Positions 47,285 through 55,492 of a DNA stretch of 64,000 bases are shown here, one piece after another (positions within the stretch are counted from its first letter, which is position 1; each line of letters starts with the position of its first letter). Source of the DNA: Polynucleobacter sp. JS-Safj-400b-B2 (GTDB lineage: Bacteria > Pseudomonadota > Gammaproteobacteria > Burkholderiales > Burkholderiaceae); the NCBI RefSeq assembly GCF_018881975.1, contig NZ_JACVPJ010000002.1, positions 186,001 to 250,000 of the forward strand. The letters run 5' to 3'. Under the pieces are notes generated by a model that had not been told where the DNA came from, searched no databases, and saw only the letters and a program-made list of their open reading frames with translations. The position numbers and the translations under genes were made by a program.

Positions 47285-48610
47285 ATGTCGAACCAGAATA
47301 ATCATACCTACCGAAAAGTGGCCATTGCAGCCTGCTTTGGAACCTTTTTGGAGTGGTACGACTTTTTAACCTTTGCGACCCTAGCAGTAGTTTTCGCCCC
47401 CCTATTCTTTCCCTCAACCGACCCAAATACAGCCCTTTTAGCGAGTTTGGCAACCTTTGGTGTTGGGATGGTGGTTAGGCCTATTGGAGCTGCTCTTTTT
47501 GGCTCTATGGGCGATCGGATTGGCCGTAAGCCAGTCTTCATGATCACCATTGTCCTGATGGGGATTGCGACTGTTAGCGTTGGCTTTTTGCCCACCTATG
47601 CCCAAGCAGGAATTTGGGCGCCAACCCTCTTGGTAGCTTTACGCCTTCTTCAGGGGCTATCAGCTGGTGGGGAGATCGGCGGGAGTGCCGTTTATCTCAC
47701 TGAGCATGCCGGTAATGAGTATAGAGGATTTAAAACGAGCTTCTTACAACTCATGGGTCCACTTGGCATTCTGTTCTCGACTCTGCAAATTGCCTTGCTC
47801 AGAAATTACCTATCGCCAGAAGAATTTCAATCCTGGGGTTGGCGTGTGCCTTTTTGGATTTCCATTGTGCTGTTGTTAATCGCATTTAAGGCACGAATGG
47901 CTTTAGAGGAAACGCCCGTGTTTTTAGGGCTCTCCAAAAATAACAGCAAGCTCGAGAATCCTTTAATAAGCAATTTCCGTGATCCTCAGACGCGCAAAAG
48001 AATGTTTTTACTATTCTTTTGTATTTCATCTGGTGGTGCTGTTCTTTTTTTCTGTGTACAGGTTTACACAGCAATCTTTTTAAAAACATCCGTCAAGTTA
48101 GCGCCCGAAATCGTCGACCAACTCAGCCTTTATTCAACACTCTGCCTATTGCCGCTGACAGTGTTTGCGGGTTGGCTCTCTGATAAGGTGGGACGCAAGA
48201 CTGTCGTTGTCAGCGGTCTTATTTTTGGTGCGGTAATTACGATTCCAGCATTTAATGCACTTCAGTATTTAGGCAGTTCATATCAACAACTAAGCAATAA
48301 TGAAAATCTTCTGCTCATTAGTGCAATTCTTGCATGCCTATCTCTTGCTTTGGCATTAGTAGTCGGCCCACAAACGGCGTTTTTAGCAGAATTGTTTCCA
48401 GCAAAATCACGCAATAGCGCTGCAACACTTCCTCATAATTTAGCAGCTGGATGGATTGGCGGCCTACTCCCCCTGATTGTCACTTGGCTAAATCAACAAT
48501 GGGGAACGGCTACCGCCGGCCTTTGGTATCCGACTATTTTTTTGGCAAGCGCAGGATTAACGGCTCTCTTTTATTTACCAGAAACCAAAAAAGTTGATCT
48601 CAACACTTAA
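47285..48610 (+). CDS. MFS transporter, metabolite:H+ symporter (MHS) family
   Basis: The 441-residue protein has twelve hydrophobic segments and the MHS pattern. It begins with FGTFLEWYDFLTFATLAVVF, then has MGDRIGRKPVFMITI (the MFS loop 2-3 motif), LLQGLSAGGEIGGSAVYLTEHAG, and GWLSDKVGRKTVV in the second half. The MHS group includes proline/betaine, dicarboxylate and citrate symporters; the substrate cannot be read here. The 3' end overlaps the convergent TPR gene by four bases. Confidence 0.92.
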   Translation: MSNQNNHTYRKVAIAACFGTFLEWYDFLTFATLAVVFAPLFFPSTDPNTALLASLATFGVGMVVRPIGAALFGSMGDRIGRKPVFMITIVLMGIATVSVGFLPTYAQAGIWAPTLLVALRLLQGLSAGGEIGGSAVYLTEHAGNEYRGFKTSFLQLMGPLGILFSTLQIALLRNYLSPEEFQSWGWRVPFWISIVLLLIAFKARMALEETPVFLGLSKNNSKLENPLISNFRDPQTRKRMFLLFFCISSGGAVLFFCVQVYTAIFLKTSVKLAPEIVDQLSLYSTLCLLPLTVFAGWLSDKVGRKTVVVSGLIFGAVITIPAFNALQYLGSSYQQLSNNENLLLISAILACLSLALALVVGPQTAFLAELFPAKSRNSAATLPHNLAAGWIGGLLPLIVTWLNQQWGTATAGLWYPTIFLASAGLTALFYLPETKKVDLNT

Positions 48611-50112
48611 AGTGCCGCGCGCTTCTTTTGCGCAAGATCATTCAAATCAAGCCTTACACGCGCAACGACCTCATCCCAATTACCCGGTTGTTTTTGCTGA
48701 TAGATTTTTGCTGTTGGATACCAGGGACTATTCTCTCTACCTCTTAACCATCGCCAACAAGAATCGTAGCGATTGAGAATCCATACTGGCTTACCGAGTG
48801 CCCCAGCCAAATGTGCTGAAGAGGTATCTACAGAAATAATCAGATCTAGGCAATCCATCAGCGCAGCAGTATCTGAGAAGTCATTGAGTAAATGAACGCA
48901 ATTAATAAGCTCAGGCCAGACTTGATCTTTTCTAGCGGCTAGTTCTGATTCAGCGGGATCGCCTTTTTGCAGACCAAAAAAATCCACTCCCGGAATGTCT
49001 TTTAATACCGCAATTTGATCCAATTCAATATTACGGCGTTTATTAATAGCCCACAGCTCTGGATGCTCAGCCCTAAAGCCGCCATTCCAAATTAGCCCTA
49101 CTCGAAGGTTTTGATTGTTTACGATCCCTTGTTCATAAGAACTCTTCTGCGCTTGATTAACATCTAAATAAGGGATTTGATTGGGAATTGAGTCTAGGGC
49201 TGTTTTAAACAACAAAGGCAGACTTAATAAGGGCGACTGAAAATCAAAACCATCATTCTTAATGTCATTAATGGCAATCAGATTGCAGAATTTTGCTAAC
49301 CCTCCCAATACATTGAGAAGCGGAGCGGGGACCCCAAATGTCACTTGCACACCAAGTTCAAATAAAGGTTTTATATAGCGACAAAACTGTAAGGTATCAC
49401 CCAGACCCTGTTCGGACCAAATAAGGATCTTTTTGCCCGCAATGCTATCGAGACTTTCGAGTCTTGGAGTATTCGTAAATTGAAACTGAATTGGATTCGA
49501 CTTAAACCAACGAGCTTCATAATTTTGCCAACCATTTTCATAGTCACCGTAAATTAATTGAAGCAAACCTTTATGCCAGTATGCATCTACATAATTAGGA
49601 TTAATGGCAGTAGCTTGATCAAAGCATTGCATGGCTTCCTCGGGGCGTCCCAATAAAAGCAGAGCGTTACCTTTATTGCTGTATGCCTCTGCGTAATGAG
49701 GGTTTAATGAAACGGCACGGTCATACCATCCCAAGGCATCTTCAAAGCAATATAACTCTTGAAGAGCATTCCCTTTATTGCTATAAGCCTCTGCATAAGT
49801 GGGGGTAATTTTGATGGCTTCATCCAAGGCAGCTAGCGCCTCTTCATAACGACCAAGTTCTTTTAAAATATTTCCACGATTGCTATGAGCAACTCCATTG
49901 CCGGGATCCAGCTCGATTGCTTGATCAATAAGCTTCAGCGCATCCTCAAACTTAAATTGCAGCGCTGAATTTACAGACATTAAGCGGAAAACATCGGACT
50001 CACCAGGAGAGGAGACCAAGGCTTTATTTAGTAATGCCTGAGCTTTATCAAACTCTTTAAGCTGAAGATGATGTAGAGCATTCTTAATAAGAATTTGAGT
50101 TCCTAAATCCAT
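48607..50112 (-). CDS. TPR-repeat protein with a glycosyltransferase family 9-like domain
   Basis: From the ATG at 50110-50112 the product is 501 residues. The N-terminal third holds about six tetratricopeptide repeats (such as AYSNKGNALQELYCFEDALG and AYSNKGNALLLLGRPEEAM). A GT-B-like domain follows, with ILIWSEQGLGDTLQFCRYI, VGLIWNGGFRAEHPE, and a late DLIISVDTSSAHLAGALGKP like the ADP-heptose-binding motif of heptosyltransferases. The donor sugar and the acceptor are unknown. It lies 13 bases after a methyltransferase-like gene on the same strand, so the two may modify the same substrate. A longer start reaching back to 50199 is open but runs inside the neighbour. Confidence 0.85.
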   Translation of the reverse strand: MDLGTQILIKNALHHLQLKEFDKAQALLNKALVSSPGESDVFRLMSVNSALQFKFEDALKLIDQAIELDPGNGVAHSNRGNILKELGRYEEALAALDEAIKITPTYAEAYSNKGNALQELYCFEDALGWYDRAVSLNPHYAEAYSNKGNALLLLGRPEEAMQCFDQATAINPNYVDAYWHKGLLQLIYGDYENGWQNYEARWFKSNPIQFQFTNTPRLESLDSIAGKKILIWSEQGLGDTLQFCRYIKPLFELGVQVTFGVPAPLLNVLGGLAKFCNLIAINDIKNDGFDFQSPLLSLPLLFKTALDSIPNQIPYLDVNQAQKSSYEQGIVNNQNLRVGLIWNGGFRAEHPELWAINKRRNIELDQIAVLKDIPGVDFFGLQKGDPAESELAARKDQVWPELINCVHLLNDFSDTAALMDCLDLIISVDTSSAHLAGALGKPVWILNRYDSCWRWLRGRENSPWYPTAKIYQQKQPGNWDEVVARVRLDLNDLAQKKRAAL

Positions 50113-50125
50113 TCCTCGCCAATTC

Positions 50126-50791
50126 TTATTGTTTATTAAAACCCACCCACCCAGCTTGATATTCTGCAAATAGCAAAGTAGCTTCTGCGGCACTAGCAAA
50201 CTCAGCCACTAAACGACCTTTACCACCAATTTCAGGGCTCGTTAAAAATGATACTTGCTGATTTTCACCGGGTAAAAAATTTACATTTAGAGGGCAGTCA
50301 TCAACTACAACCAAAGTCTTCTCATCCACACAAGGGAAAATTGCTAGCATTTCTTTTAAATGATGTGCAGAAGAAGGGAACCAATACTGCATATCTAAAT
50401 CAAAAGAATCTAGATAAAGGAAATTAATAGTCTTATTCTCAGCAGTAAAGTGCCTATTAAGCCCAGTCAAATAATGAACGCTATCATCCTGATTTACAGA
50501 TACCCTTTTACTTACCAAATTTTTGCATGCTGCAACCGATTGCGGGTTGATATCTACCGTATAGCATACGGATTCGGTATCACGGGTCGCAATGTATTTG
50601 TCAAACATCACAGTACTTTGACCATCGCCGGCCCAATTATTTGCGAGTCGCGCGCATCCAGTTTCAACTATGACTATTGGTCCATGAATTGAATCTAGAT
50701 ATTCAAAAATTTTTCGAAATGTTTTTTCTCGATGAGCTAATTGAGGAGCAGCGATGCTATCAAAAAATACCCAGAACTCATTATTTTTCAT
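50126..50791 (-). CDS. Class I SAM-methyltransferase-like protein, function unknown
   Basis: The 221-residue protein has a Rossmann-type sequence. IVIVETGCARLANNWAGDGQ occupies the place of a SAM-binding loop, CYTVDINPQSVAACKNLV has the acidic position after strand 2, and INFLYLDSFDLDMQYWF is like motif post-II. KTLVVVDDCPLNVNFLPGE then resembles Methyltransf_24-type sequences. I cannot identify the substrate. It could be a glycan-modifying or small-molecule methyltransferase, given the adjacent glycosyltransferase. No signal peptide. Confidence 0.65.
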   Translation of the reverse strand: MKNNEFWVFFDSIAAPQLAHREKTFRKIFEYLDSIHGPIVIVETGCARLANNWAGDGQSTVMFDKYIATRDTESVCYTVDINPQSVAACKNLVSKRVSVNQDDSVHYLTGLNRHFTAENKTINFLYLDSFDLDMQYWFPSSAHHLKEMLAIFPCVDEKTLVVVDDCPLNVNFLPGENQQVSFLTSPEIGGKGRLVAEFASAAEATLLFAEYQAGWVGFNKQ

Positions 50792-50829
50792 TGGGGAGCT
50801 TAATGATGGAGAAAGGATGTTTTCACCAA

Positions 50830-50858
50830 AATTATTTGAGCGTTGTCTTCAAATAATT
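50830..50858 (-). terminator. AT-rich hairpin downstream of tRNA-Thr
   Basis: AATTATTTGA (50830-50839) is a perfect ten-base inverted repeat of TCAAATAATT (50849-50858) with a nine-base loop, 15 bases past the tRNA 3' end. It could end the tRNA/sspB transcript or act in 3' processing. A weak T run (AATTTTGG) follows. Confidence 0.45.
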
Positions 50859-50872
50859 CAAATAAAGATATT

Positions 50873-50948
50873 TGGTGCCCCTTGTCCGACTCGAACAGAC
50901 CACCTACTGATTACAAATCAGTTGCTCTACCAGATGAGCTAAAGGGGC
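50873..50948 (-). tRNA. tRNA-Thr (anticodon UGU)
   Basis: The 76-base sequence folds as a cloverleaf. The acceptor stem is GCCCCTT/AAGGGGC with discriminator A and an encoded CCA, and the D stem is GCTC/GAGC. The anticodon stem ACTGA/TCAGT has loop TTTGTAA, giving anticodon TGT, and the T stem GTCTG/CGGAC encloses TTCGAGT. It lies 17 bases downstream of sspB on the same strand and may be co-transcribed. Confidence 0.96.
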
Positions 50949-50965
50949 ACGAATAATATTTTAAC

Positions 50966-51373
50966 CTATTTCACAATCTTCAAGGAGGGTCTTGTGGTTT
51001 TTGGCTTTTCAGAGGCCTCATCTGTTGAGTCAGCAATATGAATATCTCTGGCCTGGGCTGGATCAAACGGGAAGGACATGCCTTGGCCATTCTCCCTGGC
51101 ATAGATAGCAAGAACATGGCTAACTGGGACCATAATTTTCCGAGGAACGCCGCCAAATCTTGCCTGAAAGCTTATCCAGTCGTTTTCCATCTGTAGCTGA
51201 TGGCAAGCCTCTAAAGAGAGATTCAAAACAATCTCGTCGTTCTTCACAAACTCCATCGGGACCTCTACTCTAGCGTCTACGAAAACCGCTACGAAAGGCG
51301 TAAAACCAAAATCCGTGCACCACTGGTGTAGGGCACGGATTAGGTAGGGTTTGTTGCTTGGAACGTCAGACAT
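50966..51373 (-). CDS. sspB: ClpXP protease specificity-enhancing factor SspB
   Basis: SspB delivers ssrA-tagged peptides from stalled ribosomes to ClpXP. The 135-residue product (ATG at 51371-51373) begins SNKPYLIRALHQWCTDFGFT and has TPFVAVFVDARVEVPMEFV. IVLNLSLEACHQLQMENDWI, FQARFGGVPRKIMVPVSHVL and IYARENGQGMSF follow, all as in the SspB core. The C-terminal tail ending TRPSLKIVK matches the ClpX-binding motif (xLRxVK-like) that tethers SspB. It is next to sspA, as in many proteobacteria. Confidence 0.95.
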   Translation of the reverse strand: MSDVPSNKPYLIRALHQWCTDFGFTPFVAVFVDARVEVPMEFVKNDEIVLNLSLEACHQLQMENDWISFQARFGGVPRKIMVPVSHVLAIYARENGQGMSFPFDPAQARDIHIADSTDEASEKPKTTRPSLKIVK

Positions 51374-51402
51374 ACTGACCAATAATGAACCGCTAGGAAA
51401 GC

Positions 51403-52014
51403 TTAGCGGCGCATTACCTTCTCAGAGGGTGTCAAAGCCTCAATGTAAGCAGGTCTACTGAAAATACGCTCAGCGTATTTCAGGAGAGCAGCGGCATTGC
51501 GAGAAAGATCAATGCCATAGTGCTCAAGACGCCACAACAAAGGCGCAATAGCAACATCCAACATGGAGAATTCGTCGCCAAGCATGTACTTATTTTTTAC
51601 AAAAATAGGTGCGAGCTGAGTCAAGCGGTCACGAATTGCTAAACGCGCTTTTTCATGAACCTTTTCAGCAGCTTTGCCTTTTTCGTTTTCCAATGCAGCA
51701 ACGTGTACAAATAACTCTTTCTCAAAGTTGAAGAGGAAGAGGCGTGCGCGTGCACGAGCCACTGGATCGGGCGGCATTAACTGTGGGTGAGGGAAACGCT
51801 CATCAATGTATTCATTGATGATGTTTGACTCATACAAAATTAAATCGCGCTCAACCAAAATAGGAACTTGGCCATATGGGTTCATGACTGAAATGTCTTC
51901 ACCCTTATTGAACAAGTCGACATCGCGGATTTCAAAATCCATGCCTTTTTCAAAAAGCACCAAACGGCAGCGTTGCGAGAATGGGCAATTAGTACCCGAG
52001 TACAACACCATCAT
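51403..52014 (-). CDS. sspA: Stringent starvation protein A (GST-fold)
   Basis: SspA binds RNA polymerase and alters promoter use under starvation. The 203-residue product has an N-terminal thioredoxin fold: LYSGTNCPFSQRCRLVLFEK, VDLFNKGEDISVMNPYGQVP, then LIERD-like LVERDLILYESNIINEYIDE. A C-terminal helical GST domain follows. It lacks an obvious glutathione transferase active site, as expected for SspA. Two adjacent ATG codons could start it. SspA and SspB are encoded together. Confidence 0.93.
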   Translation of the reverse strand: MMVLYSGTNCPFSQRCRLVLFEKGMDFEIRDVDLFNKGEDISVMNPYGQVPILVERDLILYESNIINEYIDERFPHPQLMPPDPVARARARLFLFNFEKELFVHVAALENEKGKAAEKVHEKARLAIRDRLTQLAPIFVKNKYMLGDEFSMLDVAIAPLLWRLEHYGIDLSRNAAALLKYAERIFSRPAYIEALTPSEKVMRR

Positions 52015-52081
52015 AAATTTATTTCCTTAAATTTCTACTTCAATACAACAAACGCACAACAGCGTTAAATCATTTCACCAA

Positions 52082-52101
52082 GGGTCCTAACATCAGGACC
52101 C
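52082..52101 (-). terminator. Hairpin downstream of petC, possible terminator
   Basis: GGGTCCT (52082-52088) pairs perfectly with AGGACCC (52095-52101) around a six-base loop, 11 bases beyond the petC stop. The stem is stable, but only TT follows on the minus strand, so it may reduce rather than end read-through into sspA. Confidence 0.45.
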
Positions 52102-52112
52102 ATCAAATCTTA

Positions 52113-52886
52113 TTAGTGAACGTCTTTCCAATAGGCTTTATTCAAGCGCCAGGCCAAGAGGGTGAAGATAGCCAAGAACAAGAGCACCACCACGCCAAGA
52201 CGCTTACGCTCCAACTGTACTGGCTCAGCCATCCATGACAGGAAAGCAACTAAGTCGGCGATGTTGTCGTCGTACTCTTCTGTCTTCATAGTGCCTGGGG
52301 TTAACTGCTCAAAACCTACAAATACTTTCTCCATTCTGCCTTCGTCATGAGGATCTTTACGCTCCTCAAATTTGGCGGCTCGCTCGCCCTGCAACTGCCA
52401 GAGTACGTGTGGCATACCAACGTTTGGATAAACTAAATTATTCCAACCAGTTTGAGTCGTGTCATCTTTGTAGAAAGTACGGAAGTAGGTGTAGAGCCAG
52501 TCCGCTCCGCGGGCGCGCGCCTCGACCGATAAGTCGGGTGGAGTCTTACCAAACCAGGCTTTAGCTTCTTTTGGTGTCATCGAGATGGTCATCAAGTCGC
52601 CCACTTTGGCATCAGTCAAAATGAGGTTGTCTTTGATTTGTTGATCAGTCAAGCCAATATCGCGCAAACGGTTGTAACGCATGCTTGCGGCTGCATGGCA
52701 GTTCAAGCAGTAGTTCACAAACAGCTTTGCACCGTTTTGCAATGAGGCATTGTTGCTAACGCGATTAGGGGCTTGATCTAAAGGGAAGCCACCTTCATTT
52801 GCTTTGGCACTAATGCCAAAGCCCAGGGCAGCAACCAATACTGTTGCTTGGCAGACGCCCATCAAAGTTTGCAGAATTCGTTTCAT
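52113..52886 (-). CDS. petC: Ubiquinol-cytochrome c reductase cytochrome c1
   Basis: Cytochrome c1 carries electrons from the Rieske protein to cytochrome c in the bc1 complex. From the ATG at 52884-52886 the product is 257 residues with a Sec signal (ending ISAKA). The haem-binding CLNCH is at 60-64, followed by AAASMRYNRLRDIG. The axial Met is probably in LMTISMTPKEAKAWFG or the later LVYPNVGMPHVLW. A C-terminal membrane anchor LGVVVLLFLAIFTLLAWRL follows. It has an AGGAACTAGT ribosome binding site. A longer frame back to 53039 overlaps petB and would hide the signal peptide. Confidence 0.95.
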   Translation of the reverse strand: MKRILQTLMGVCQATVLVAALGFGISAKANEGGFPLDQAPNRVSNNASLQNGAKLFVNYCLNCHAAASMRYNRLRDIGLTDQQIKDNLILTDAKVGDLMTISMTPKEAKAWFGKTPPDLSVEARARGADWLYTYFRTFYKDDTTQTGWNNLVYPNVGMPHVLWQLQGERAAKFEERKDPHDEGRMEKVFVGFEQLTPGTMKTEEYDDNIADLVAFLSWMAEPVQLERKRLGVVVLLFLAIFTLLAWRLNKAYWKDVH

Positions 52887-52917
52887 ACTAGTTCCTAGTT
52901 TCTCTGTGGTATCTGAA

Positions 52918-54318
52918 TTAATGGGACTCAAAAGTAACGCGCGTTGGAACTGGCTTGAATTTACCAAGCGTGCTCCAGAACGGCATTGCCAAGAAGAAGC
53001 CCAGATAATAAATAGTGCATACCTGAGAAATCTTTTCAAATACTGGTGAAGGTGGCTGAATGCCTAAGTAACCCAAGATCACAAAGCTCACCACAAACAC
53101 GCCATAAATATATTTATGGAACTGTGGGCGATAGCGAATGGATTTCACTGGCGAATGATCAAGCCAAGGCAAGAAGAATAGGATCACAACAGAGCCACCC
53201 ATGATCACAACACCCCAAAACTTAGCGTCAAATAAGAAGAAGCCACCAGCTAATACCAAAGCGATTGCAGCGCATGCACCCTTAACCTTCAGATCTTTAC
53301 TCTTCAGAGCAAACATTCCGAGAATGACTGCAAGGAAGATCCATAAAGGCAATAAGAAGTTAGTTGTAGTTGCACGCAACATTGAATAGAACGGCGTGAA
53401 ATACCAAACTGGGGCAATGTGTGTTGGCGTTACGAACGGATTTGCAGGGATAAAGTTATTTGCCTCAAGGAAATAACCGCCCATCTCTGGAGCAAAGAAC
53501 ACGATGCAAGCAAAGATCATCAAGAACCCACCCAGATACATCACATCATGGACTGAGTAAAAAGGGTGGAATGGAATGCCATCAACTGGATGACCATTTG
53601 CGTCCAAGTTCTCTTTAATTTCAACGCCATCAGGATTGTTTGAGCCAACTTCATGGAGGGCCAAAATATGAGCTGCTACCAAACCAACCAATACCAATGG
53701 AATTGCAATAACGTGGAATGCAAAGAAGCGGTTCAAAGTTGCATCGCCCACAACATAGTCACCACGCAACCATAAAGATAAGTCAGGACCAATGAATGGG
53801 ATTGCAGAGAACAAGTTCACAATGACTTGGGCACCCCAGTAAGACATCTGGCCCCATGGGAGCAAGTAACCGAAGAACGCCTCGCCCATTAAGCACAAGA
53901 AAATTGCGCAACCGAAAATCCAAATCAATTCACGTGGCTTGCGATAAGAGCCGTAGATCAAACCACGGAACATATGCATATACACCACCACAAAGAACAT
54001 CGATGCTCCAGTGGAATGCATGTAGCGAATCACCCAACCCCATGGAACTTCGCGCATGATGTATTCAACTGACTCAAAAGCCTTTGCAGCATCAGGCTTG
54101 TAGTTCATGGTTAGGAAAATACCGGTAAGTATCTGGTTAACCAAAACTACGATAGCCAATGCGCCAAAAATATAGAAGAAATTTAAATTCTTCGGCGCGT
54201 AATACTCACTCATATGACGCTTAAATGCTTCAGTTACGGGTAGACGTGAGTCAACCCAAGCCATTAGCTTTTGGGCTGCGGAGGCGTCTGCTGGGACTTG
54301 TTTTTCTTGGAATGCCAT
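52918..54318 (-). CDS. petB: Ubiquinol-cytochrome c reductase cytochrome b
   Basis: Cytochrome b is the membrane core of the bc1 complex, with two haem b groups and the quinol sites. The 466-residue product has about eight membrane helices. The first haem ligands are in VIRYMHSTGASMFFVVVYMH, the second set in FFAFHVIAIPLVLVGLVAAH. The Qo-site region has a GQMSYWGAQVIVNLFSAIPF motif and a PEMGGY-type sequence (PEMGGYFLEANNFIPANP), equivalent to PEWY variants. The ribosome binding site is AAGGAGAG. It ends 10 bases past petA and precedes petC. Confidence 0.96.
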   Translation of the reverse strand: MAFQEKQVPADASAAQKLMAWVDSRLPVTEAFKRHMSEYYAPKNLNFFYIFGALAIVVLVNQILTGIFLTMNYKPDAAKAFESVEYIMREVPWGWVIRYMHSTGASMFFVVVYMHMFRGLIYGSYRKPRELIWIFGCAIFLCLMGEAFFGYLLPWGQMSYWGAQVIVNLFSAIPFIGPDLSLWLRGDYVVGDATLNRFFAFHVIAIPLVLVGLVAAHILALHEVGSNNPDGVEIKENLDANGHPVDGIPFHPFYSVHDVMYLGGFLMIFACIVFFAPEMGGYFLEANNFIPANPFVTPTHIAPVWYFTPFYSMLRATTTNFLLPLWIFLAVILGMFALKSKDLKVKGACAAIALVLAGGFFLFDAKFWGVVIMGGSVVILFFLPWLDHSPVKSIRYRPQFHKYIYGVFVVSFVILGYLGIQPPSPVFEKISQVCTIYYLGFFLAMPFWSTLGKFKPVPTRVTFESH

Positions 54319-54328
54319 TTATCTCTCC

Positions 54329-54931
54329 TTAGGCCTTCTTATCATCGCCGATCAGAATCTTGGTGTCGCTCAAATACATATGCGGCGGCACTTCAAGATT
54401 ATCTGGGGCTGGTTTGTTCTTAAACACACGACCTGCCATGTCAAATGTAGAACCATGACATGGGCAAAGGAAGCCGCCTGGCCAAGTATTTGGCAAGGAA
54501 GGTTGAGCACCGGCTTCAAATTTTGGTGTTGGCGAGCAACCTAAATGCGTGCAGATGCCAACCACTACGAGATACTCGGGTTTAATTGAGCGCCACTGGT
54601 TCTGGGCATAGGGAGGCGTAAATTGTGATGGATCACGCAACGAATTTGGGTCGGCCAATTCGTTGTCAATTTTTGATAACTCAGCAACCTGTTCAGGCGT
54701 GCGACGAACTACCCAAACCGGCTTACCGCGCCACTCAACCATTTTCATTTCATCTGGCTGCATGCCAGTGATATCAATTTCAACAGCTGCTCCAGCGGCT
54801 TTTGCACGCTCAGAAGGCTCAAAACTGTCAATAAAAGGGTAAAGGGCTGCGGCTGCTCCTACGCCTCCAACCGCCGATGTGGCGATCAACCAGTTACGGC
54901 GATCCTTGTCCATACAGGGCTTGTCACTCAT
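54329..54931 (-). CDS. petA: Ubiquinol-cytochrome c reductase Rieske iron-sulfur subunit
   Basis: The Rieske subunit passes electrons from ubiquinol to cytochrome c1. The 200-residue product has an N-terminal twin-arginine-type signal anchor (DRRNWLIATSAVGGVGAAAA). The cluster motifs are CTHLGC at 127-132 and CPCHGS at 156-161, supplying two Cys and two His ligands. It is the first gene of petA-petB-petC, transcribed leftward. A promoter with TAAAAT is predicted about 55 bases upstream of the start. Confidence 0.96.
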   Translation of the reverse strand: MSDKPCMDKDRRNWLIATSAVGGVGAAAALYPFIDSFEPSERAKAAGAAVEIDITGMQPDEMKMVEWRGKPVWVVRRTPEQVAELSKIDNELADPNSLRDPSQFTPPYAQNQWRSIKPEYLVVVGICTHLGCSPTPKFEAGAQPSLPNTWPGGFLCPCHGSTFDMAGRVFKNKPAPDNLEVPPHMYLSDTKILIGDDKKA

Positions 54932-54983
54932 TTACAAAATTCCTAGAAAGGGTATTTATGGGTGGAAATTGCTTAAAGGTAGG

Positions 54984-55011
54984 ATTTTAAAGTAAAAAGT
55001 AGGGTAAGCAA
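54984..55011 (-). promoter_or_regulatory. Candidate promoter of petABC
   Basis: On the minus strand TTGCTT (55006-55011, three of six consensus bases) and TAAAAT (54984-54989, five of six) lie 16 bases apart, about 55 bases before the petA start codon. The -10 is strong, the -35 weak. Confidence 0.45.
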
Positions 55012-55068
55012 GAAAGTTATGGGGTTAATCTTGGGTTAATCGGTATCTAAATTCAAAGGAGGGCATTT

Positions 55069-55491
55069 ATGAGCGTTTTAAAGGAGTTTCGGGACTTTGC
55101 CGTTAAGGGTAATGTGATCGATTTGGCGGTCGGCGTCATTATTGGCGGCGCTTTTGGAAAAATCGTGGATTCCCTGGTAAATGACATCGTTATGCCCGTT
55201 ATTTCGACCCTTTTAGGGGGTCATATTGACTTTACCAACCTTTTTATCGTTCTAGGCCATGTTCCAGAAGGGGTGCCTAGAACCTTTGACGCCCTCAAAA
55301 AGGCTGGGGTACCCATTTTTGCCTATGGCAACTTCATCACCATCTCCATTAACTTCGTCCTTCTGGCCTTTGTCATCTTCCAAATGGTCAAAGTAGTTAA
55401 TAAGATCCGCCTGATGGATGTCCCGCCCCCTCCCCCCGTTCCCGAAGATGTGGTTTTGCTTCGCGAGATTCGTGATAGCCTAAAAAAATAA
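55069..55491 (+). CDS. mscL: Large-conductance mechanosensitive channel MscL
   Basis: MscL opens under membrane tension to release solutes in osmotic downshock. The 140-residue product has [20 protein letters not shown] and [20 protein letters not shown] (pore helix TM1). A periplasmic loop, TM2 ([19 protein letters not shown]) and an amphipathic C-terminal helix with the Pro run [13 protein letters not shown] follow. The start has a strong AAAGGAGGG ribosome binding site. The TPR gene starts two bases after its stop. Confidence 0.96.
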   Translation: MSVLKEFRDFAVKGNVIDLAVGVIIGGAFGKIVDSLVNDIVMPVISTLLGGHIDFTNLFIVLGHVPEGVPRTFDALKKAGVPIFAYGNFITISINFVLLAFVIFQMVKVVNKIRLMDVPPPPPVPEDVVLLREIRDSLKK

Positions 55492-55492
55492 T

